Positions 58,370-64,000 of a stretch of DNA of 64,000 nucleotides are shown piece by piece. The stretch covers positions 100,302,001 to 100,366,000 of the forward strand of contig NC_133167.1 in the NCBI RefSeq assembly GCF_040802235.1, in the 5' to 3' direction. Below the pieces are notes generated by a model that saw only the letters and a list, made by a program, of their open reading frames with translations, was not told the DNA's origin and made no database searches. Source of the stretch: Manis javanica. Lineage: Eukaryota; Chordata; Mammalia; Pholidota; Manidae. The position numbers and the translations under genes are program-made. The first letter of the stretch is position 1, and every line of letters begins with the position of its first letter.

Positions 58370-58850
58370 ATGAGCCACCATTCCCTTTGTAAAACACAAA
58401 TTTGATGATGTTAGTAACTTCTTAAACTATTTGAGATAAGCCTCTGTTCTCAGAATAAAGTCCAGCTTCCCTCATGGGTTACAAAGTCTGTCTTGATCGT
58501 CTCTCAATCCATGAGATTCTCACCTAATTGCCTCTGCACCCCCCACTCTATATTCCATACATTTTGAACTCCTTACAGGTTGCCAAACATATCTTAGTTC
58601 ACCACCCAAGACTTTCTGAATGCTGCTACTTCTATTCCAGGCATCTCTCGGCACCCCTCCATCCTTTCGATTGGTGTGTCACATCTTACAGCAGTTCTCC
58701 CTCATTCTTCCCACTGCTCACACAGTTAGATGTCCTTCCGCTAATCTCATTCAGCACCCTATTCAGATTTCTAACATTTGGACCACACTTTGTTTATGTT
58801 TGCCTAGTTCTAAATAAATGTTTGCTGAATGACTAAATGAATGAATAATG
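58370..58850 (+). repeat. LINE-2 3' region, sense
   Basis: 'gtaaaacacaaatttgatga', 'cttaaactatttgagataag', 'agaataaagtccagcttccc', 'catgggttacaaagtctgtc' and a tail 'ctaaataaatgtttgctgaa', 'tgactaaatgaatgaataat' follow L2 in order. The 102-codon frame at 58528-58836 lies wholly inside it. Confidence 0.8.
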
Positions 58851-58854
58851 AGAA

Positions 58855-59900
58855 AAGCAAGAATCCTCTATTATGAAAGTGGCAAAGGAAAATATTTTTT
58901 CTATAAAAATATAATAAATGGAACATTATAAGATCTGTAGATGAAAGCAAATATACTTTCTGAAGATTTTTCCTGAATTGTGCAATGACCAGGAAATAAT
59001 TTAGGACTTGAATCATCATTTTTCATTCTTGCTGTAAAATGTTAACCCACTCAATGTGCTTCCCTCTAACCTAACACGAGCCAAAATTTTGAAGACTTAA
59101 TTAGAAAGTGTGCTAATTAATACAGTATACCTTTTAGATGTTGATAATCCTGTCTATACATTTTGCTTGGTTTCTTCATGTATTCAATGTTTTTCTGCTA
59201 GAAGAGAGCAGAAGGGGTTCATAAATTTCTCTCATTGCAATAGTTCCTGTATCAACCAGGTGACAGTATTAAATAGGTAGGTTAAGTCTCTGAGCAATCA
59301 CAATGCCATTGTAGTGTTTACCTTGGTAACTGCTGAAGGTCAATAGTCTACTTAATGTTCAGGACCCCTTCCAAATTGAGTAGAATGGAGGGAGCATTGA
59401 CATAGATGACTACTTTATTTAACATAATCACATTCAGTTCCAGAGCACTAATGGCCTCCCATTTGGAGCATCCTTGAAAGCCTTGAAATCAGGGCCCTTT
59501 CCCCATGAATTGTTAGTTGTTGTATTTGAGGAATTCAGTAAGAGGTTGGTTTGTAACATATTTGACACCAAATATATCGACTGATGGTGGTGGTACTAAT
59601 CGCGCACTTGCCTGTGCCCTGGGTGTAACAGGAAAACACAGGGCTTCAAGATCGCTGGGCTCATTATAATATTTATTGTCCTATCCACTACTTCCATGAA
59701 ACTCACAGATTCATATTCCTTTACACCCGTCTTCATTATCCAGGACGTAAAATCACTTGATCTGCCTGTCTAATGACTGCTTTAATAGGCTTCACACTTT
59801 TTCAGAATTCTTTTATGTGCCAACATTTTCTGGTTAAATATTTTTGACTTTGTGCCACACTTCAATTTTTCTAGAGTGCGAAAGCATAAATGCATCAAAA
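58855..59900. other. Unique AT-rich DNA
   Basis: No gene or recognised repeat. 59560-59780 is less AT-rich and repeat-free; regulatory function is possible but unsupported. Confidence 0.45.
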
Positions 59901-59904
59901 GGGC

Positions 59905-60085
59905 TGCATGATTTCTGCACTCCCTCTCCGTCCCTCTTTGGTTTTACCGCTAGAGTGCAAGCCAGCCCGCAGCCAGCAAGGAGAGTGCCTTAGTCAAGCT
60001 TTTATCCCTAAAGGCCCTCAGAGGCCATACCATCGAGAGTGGTACTCAAAAACCATTTGTGGAATGAATAAATGAAGGAAAGAAG
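59905..60085 (+). repeat. Possible LINE-2 tail
   Basis: 'ctagagtgcaagccagcccg' and the end 'aaaaccatttgtggaatgaa', 'taaatgaaggaaag' resemble a decayed L2 3' terminus. Confidence 0.5.
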
Positions 60086-60479
60086 GAAAGTCCTTTTTTC
60101 TTAGATACTCATTCAAACAGGTTTTGAGTTGCTATATTATCCAAAGACGGCATGAGGGACAAAGCATGAGGCTTAAGAGAGAAATCGGTCATCAAAATTG
60201 TCAGCTAGAGATGGAGTTCCCTAATGAAACCTACTGGGGGAAATTTGAGGATGTGTTGTCCCTAAAGATTTTATTTTTTCCTGTGGGGGAACAGTGCTTT
60301 GAAGAAGAAACTTTTGATTTAGAATAAAACTAGAATCTCTGGGAGTGTGCAGCACAGCAGGCTAGACATAAAGAGTTAAGAGCCAGTCAGAAGTCAGCTT
60401 CTCTACCTAAGCTTTATAATCTTTTCAAGAAAGATTCTAATTTCAGGTGGCCTACTTTCCCATAATACCACTATTATCA

Positions 60480-60775
60480 GTTCAACTATGCCTTCAAAAT
60501 TCATATTTTCAAGTCCAATCCCCAGGACCTCCAAATGTGACCTTATTTGGAAGTAGGTTGTTGTTAAGTTAATTAGCTAAGATGAGCTCAGATTGGCATA
60601 GAGTGGGCACCTAATCTAATATGACTAGTGTCCTTATAAAATAGGGAAATTTGGACACAGACACACACATATTGAAAGTGCCATGTGAAGGAAACATCAG
60701 TTGCATCTACAAGCCAAGCACCAAAGATCTTCTCAATTTCCTTGAAGAAACTGACCATTAGTAGTCACAGTGTTT
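60480..60775 (+). mobile_element. MLT1 (ERVL-MaLR) LTR fragment
   Basis: Clear MLT1 landmarks in sense: 'aaaattcatattttcaagtc', 'caatccccaggacctccaaa', 'tgtgaccttatttggaagta', 'cacctaatctaatatgacta', 'gtgtccttataaaatagg', 'ccatgtgaaggaaacatcag', 'ctacaagccaagcacc'. The 3' third is missing. Confidence 0.85.
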
Positions 60776-60779
60776 GTCA

Positions 60780-63090
60780 CCTGTATCTTACTGAAAGCCT
60801 AAAAATATTCATCATAGCATTGAGTGCCTGGGACCTACATGGTTTTTCAATGTTGTAATTATTTGAAAAAGAACAATTAGCAAAGGAAGACATTTTTAGG
60901 AGAAGCATTTTGAAGCAGAAGGCATAAGAAGAATTCTTTTGCCATGAGTGTAAGGTGTTGGTTATTGAGTTGAAAACCCCACAGAAGGATACCTGATGAA
61001 GAGGTTCTTAGCCATCTGCATTTAGAATGAATGGTAAAAGTCTCAAGAAATCTCTTATGAGCTGCTGGAAAAGGTGGCTTCCCTTCAAAGGGTAAATCAC
61101 AGAAAGGCATGGTGGCTGGCCGAGAGGGCTGAGCAGAGTGTGCCTGACCTGCCCCAGGCACGCACAGACACTGGTCTCAGACGCCTGCCAGTGAACCAGC
61201 CCTGTAGTCCAGTGACACTGCCTTCAGGGGGCTCTCCGCTCAGCTCCCATTTTCTAATAAAAACTTGGCTCGGAGTAAAGAGAAAAGGCCATGCAGTTGG
61301 CTTAGATGCTTAATAGTGTCGATATGGTAGAGGCTCATAGGTCTATTTTTAGCCAACCTAATACTTAATGTGTGGGGAAGTTTTTTTTCTCCTAACGGTA
61401 GTTACTGGCCGAAGGCCACTGCCATTCAGAAAGAAGAGGTGCACAGAATCGCACCCCTTCCTACCTGCTGTTAGTGGCGGCCGACACCGTGAAAACTGTG
61501 GCTGATTAAGGATGCCCCGCCCCTCCCCTGAGGCCCCTCATGTACCCTACATGATTCCTGCCGCTTCCCAGGGATCAGCCCCCTGTTCCTCCTCAATCCA
61601 CTGCCTGCTCTCCCCTCCCTCGGGCATGTTTCTCTTCCTCCCTTGAGAAAACCTGAGCAGCTACTTCTAAGGAATCTCGTCTTCTTGGGATCTTAGGGCT
61701 GCACCCTCCAACTGATTTACCAAGGTGTTTGCTTTCTGATATTTCAGGGAAGCTTCCTCCCTCAAGCTCATACAGGAGTTTTTTTCAACCACTTTTACTT
61801 TCTTATTTGGATGCCTGTAAAGTTAAGAGCTGAGGCCATTTACTTACATATCCTGTTTTCTTCTGTCTGTCTCTTTGTCTTTCTTTCCTTTTTGTATAAG
61901 TATTTTTATCATAAGCAGACTGTCAGCTTTTCCAGGCCATGTTCTCCGTAGCCCCTGAGCTAGTGCTCGGTTTACGCTCGGTGCTGAACAGAGCCTTGCT
62001 GACAGACGGGTCTTTCTCTCCTCGCCCTTTCCCACCCCCTCTTCCTGCTCTCCTTTCTCCTTTTCCTGCACCATTTGGAATAATCATGAAATAGCGTAAT
62101 AGGAGATTCTTTAATGTGATCACGATGTACGTAATTCTGTATAGAATTGTTCACCCAATTGCATCAGAAAAGTGAATGTTTTATCAATTTAAATGCATTT
62201 ATGTGTTATTCTTCATTTAGTCAGTATGTCTCTAACTTCACTATCAGTGAAATTATCTGTTTAAAAAATATGGGCCTGTTAATGCATTGAGTTCTTACGA
62301 ATTCATATATTACATGGGCACTTGGACTATTATACAAATATGTTGCATCAATAGATTGATGAATAAAGGCGGAGAAATAGAACTTCTTATACACACCTTA
62401 GCGATGTTTTCCATCAGATAATTCAGTCTCTATTCATTTTACAAGAAGAATGTAGAAACTCTGATTTTTACATTGTTTGAAAACAATGGATAGCAATTAA
62501 GGGAACAGATCATATCTCATGAGTTACTTAATTAGGAGCCTTTGGTTAAGTATTGAATACTGAAAAATGTTTTTTTTTTAAGTAAGTTAAGAAAACTAAA
62601 CAAATAACCCTAAAAAATATATGAACATAGATTAACAGGAAAAATTCAATAAGAAGGAAAGAAACTGTATAACCTTCTTCATTAGCATGTTCCTTGGCTC
62701 TGGGGCTTGCATGGAGCCATCTCAGATTTTCTGTTGGCTGAGGATTACTTATTTATGATTAGGGTTCATGACAGAGTTAATGTAAGTGTCAACAATCGCT
62801 GAGTTTCTATGGGAGCTCATGTTGTACCCATAAGTGATTGTGAAAGTTACTCACTTAGAAATAAAGAAAAATCCTTGTTATACATCAAAAAGCTTTTAAG
62901 TGTACCAATTAACCTCGCATGTTTCCTAAGGCAACAACCAGAGGTACTGGCAGAGGTAAAGCTATGAGGATGCTTATCAGAGAAATATTTAAACTAAACT
63001 GATGTAAAACAGAAACAAACTGTTTTCAAACTTTGTTTAAAAAAAAAACTCACTCATATAATGGAATTCTATATGATTATAAAAAAAAGT
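60780..63090. other. Unique DNA, no firm feature
   Basis: No gene. 61350-61640 is GC-richer, with a small TGGCCGAAGGCCA hairpin near 61407, and 61900-62060 has several CpGs; both could be unrecognised LTR pieces. 62150-63080 is AT-rich and featureless. Overlapping 60-76 codon minus-strand frames at 61844-62154 are low-complexity. Confidence 0.45.
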
Positions 63091-63094
63091 AGTA

Positions 63095-63968
63095 TAGTAT
63101 AGTGTAACATTTCAAACTCAACATGTCCAAAATATGTGCAATTCTTTCCAACCAAATCTTCTCCCATCATTCACAAATGAATAAATGTTTCTACAATCAT
63201 GAGATACTACCAGAAATCTAAAAATGGTCCTCTGTAACCCTCCATCCCTTATTTTTCATCTCCCACACCCAATATAGCAGCAGATTCTAGACAACAGGCA
63301 CTAACCTACCTCCAAGACACATCCTGGATTCCTCCGCTTATCTCTACTGCCTCCACCCTAGGCCAAGACACTGTGACTTCTTCCCTGGAAACTATGATGT
63401 AGACTCTTTTCAATACCTTCTTGGCACTGCAAGCTAGATAATCATTTTGAAAATGCAAATCACACCACACCCACTCCTGTGCTTACAGACGTTCCTGATC
63501 CGCCATTGGCATCACGTACAATCCCAAACAAAGCATTCAGTTGTGTAGTGCAGCAGTCCCTGCCTGGCACCCCAAGCCCATCCACACTATGCGCCATCTT
63601 GCTCTCTGCACTCCAGGAAGTGTTGGTGGTTCTTCCTTAAAGTCTTCGCATATGCTGTTCCCTGTGCCTGGAGTTCTTCCCTCCCACATGCCACTCTTTT
63701 CTACCAAGGAAGTGCTTCCTTATCCTTGACCTCCCACTTTAAATCCTGCTTTGTCAGGGAATTCCCATGCTCTTTGATAGGGATTAGGCCCCCAATTTGT
63801 TCTTTCTTGTAACACCCTTTAACCCTGCACTCAGATTCACTATTGCTTGTACATTTTCTTCACTCCTTAAGAACTCCATGAGGATGGAATCGTATCTGCT
63901 TTTTCCTTCAACTATCTACCCTGTACCTACAACAGAGCCTGACACAATCACCAGTCAATAAAATGTAT
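63095..63968 (+). repeat. LINE-2 3' region, long and nearly continuous
   Basis: About 870 bases follow the L2 3' consensus: 'tttcaaactcaacatgtcca', 'ctgcctccaccctaggccaa', 'tgaaaatgcaaatcacacca', 'gcgccatcttgctctctgca', 'tcgcatatgctgttccctgt', 'gcctggagttcttccctccc', 'aagaactccatgaggatgga' and the tail 'cagtcaataaaatgtat'. Old L2 ORF2 C-terminal coding sequence would lie at the left but is not readable. It is the longest L2 in the window. Confidence 0.88.
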
Positions 63969-64000
63969 AAAATGGGTTAATAATATCTGACAATTAATAA

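Overview
This looks like ordinary chromosomal DNA of a placental mammal. No protein-coding gene can be followed across it, and no tRNA, rRNA, CRISPR array or bacterial-type operon is visible. The host call rests on ancient mammalian repeats: MIR SINEs, 3' ends of LINE-2, middle-aged LINE-1 pieces (L1M type), MLT1-like LTRs and Tigger DNA transposons, set in AT-rich, CpG-poor sequence. I saw no primate Alu, rodent B1/B2, carnivore tRNA-Lys SINE, ruminant BovB or Bov-tA, or horse ERE element. The order is therefore left open, but a primate or mouse-like rodent is unlikely. The open reading frames of 60-210 codons are mostly chance frames that run through repeats or low-complexity DNA.

Layout. 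1-969: 3' end of a gammaretrovirus-like ERV (env tail plus LTR) joined tail-to-tail to a second, related LTR in the opposite orientation, with a tRNA-Phe-type primer-binding site exactly at the join. 970-8.5 kb: mostly unique AT-rich DNA with a perfect hairpin, one MIR and weak L2/MIR traces. 8.5-15.6 kb: LINE-1-rich (a 5' piece, an internally deleted 3' piece carrying a TC/AC microsatellite, and a 1 kb antisense 3' UTR) plus an 80-bp tandem duplication. 15.6-21.9 kb: largely repeat-poor. 21.9-24 kb: one clear LTR, one probable LTR and two antisense L2 fragments. 24-30.4 kb: microsatellite, AT-rich minisatellite, L2, antisense L1 end and another LTR. 30.4-42 kb: scattered MIRs, two LTR-like fragments and a possible conserved non-coding block. 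42-48.7 kb: two Tigger-type transposons (one with recognisable transposase remains), L1 3' ends and a diverged 146-bp duplication. 50.1-51.7 kb: a repeat-free block with a 159-bp candidate exon and many homeodomain- and SOX-like sites; this is the best candidate for host function. 52-64 kb: MIR/L2 (including a MIR nested in an L2), an MLT1 LTR and a nearly continuous 870-bp L2 tail.

How it fits together. The picture is an intergenic desert or a very long intron, shaped by successive insertions and small duplications, with one or a few candidate enhancer blocks. I found no convincing new multi-gene system. The two observations most worth testing are the LTR-PBS-LTR palindrome at 218-969 and the frame-preserving candidate exon at 50338-50496. 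Repeat family names come from remembered consensus sequences; no database search was run.
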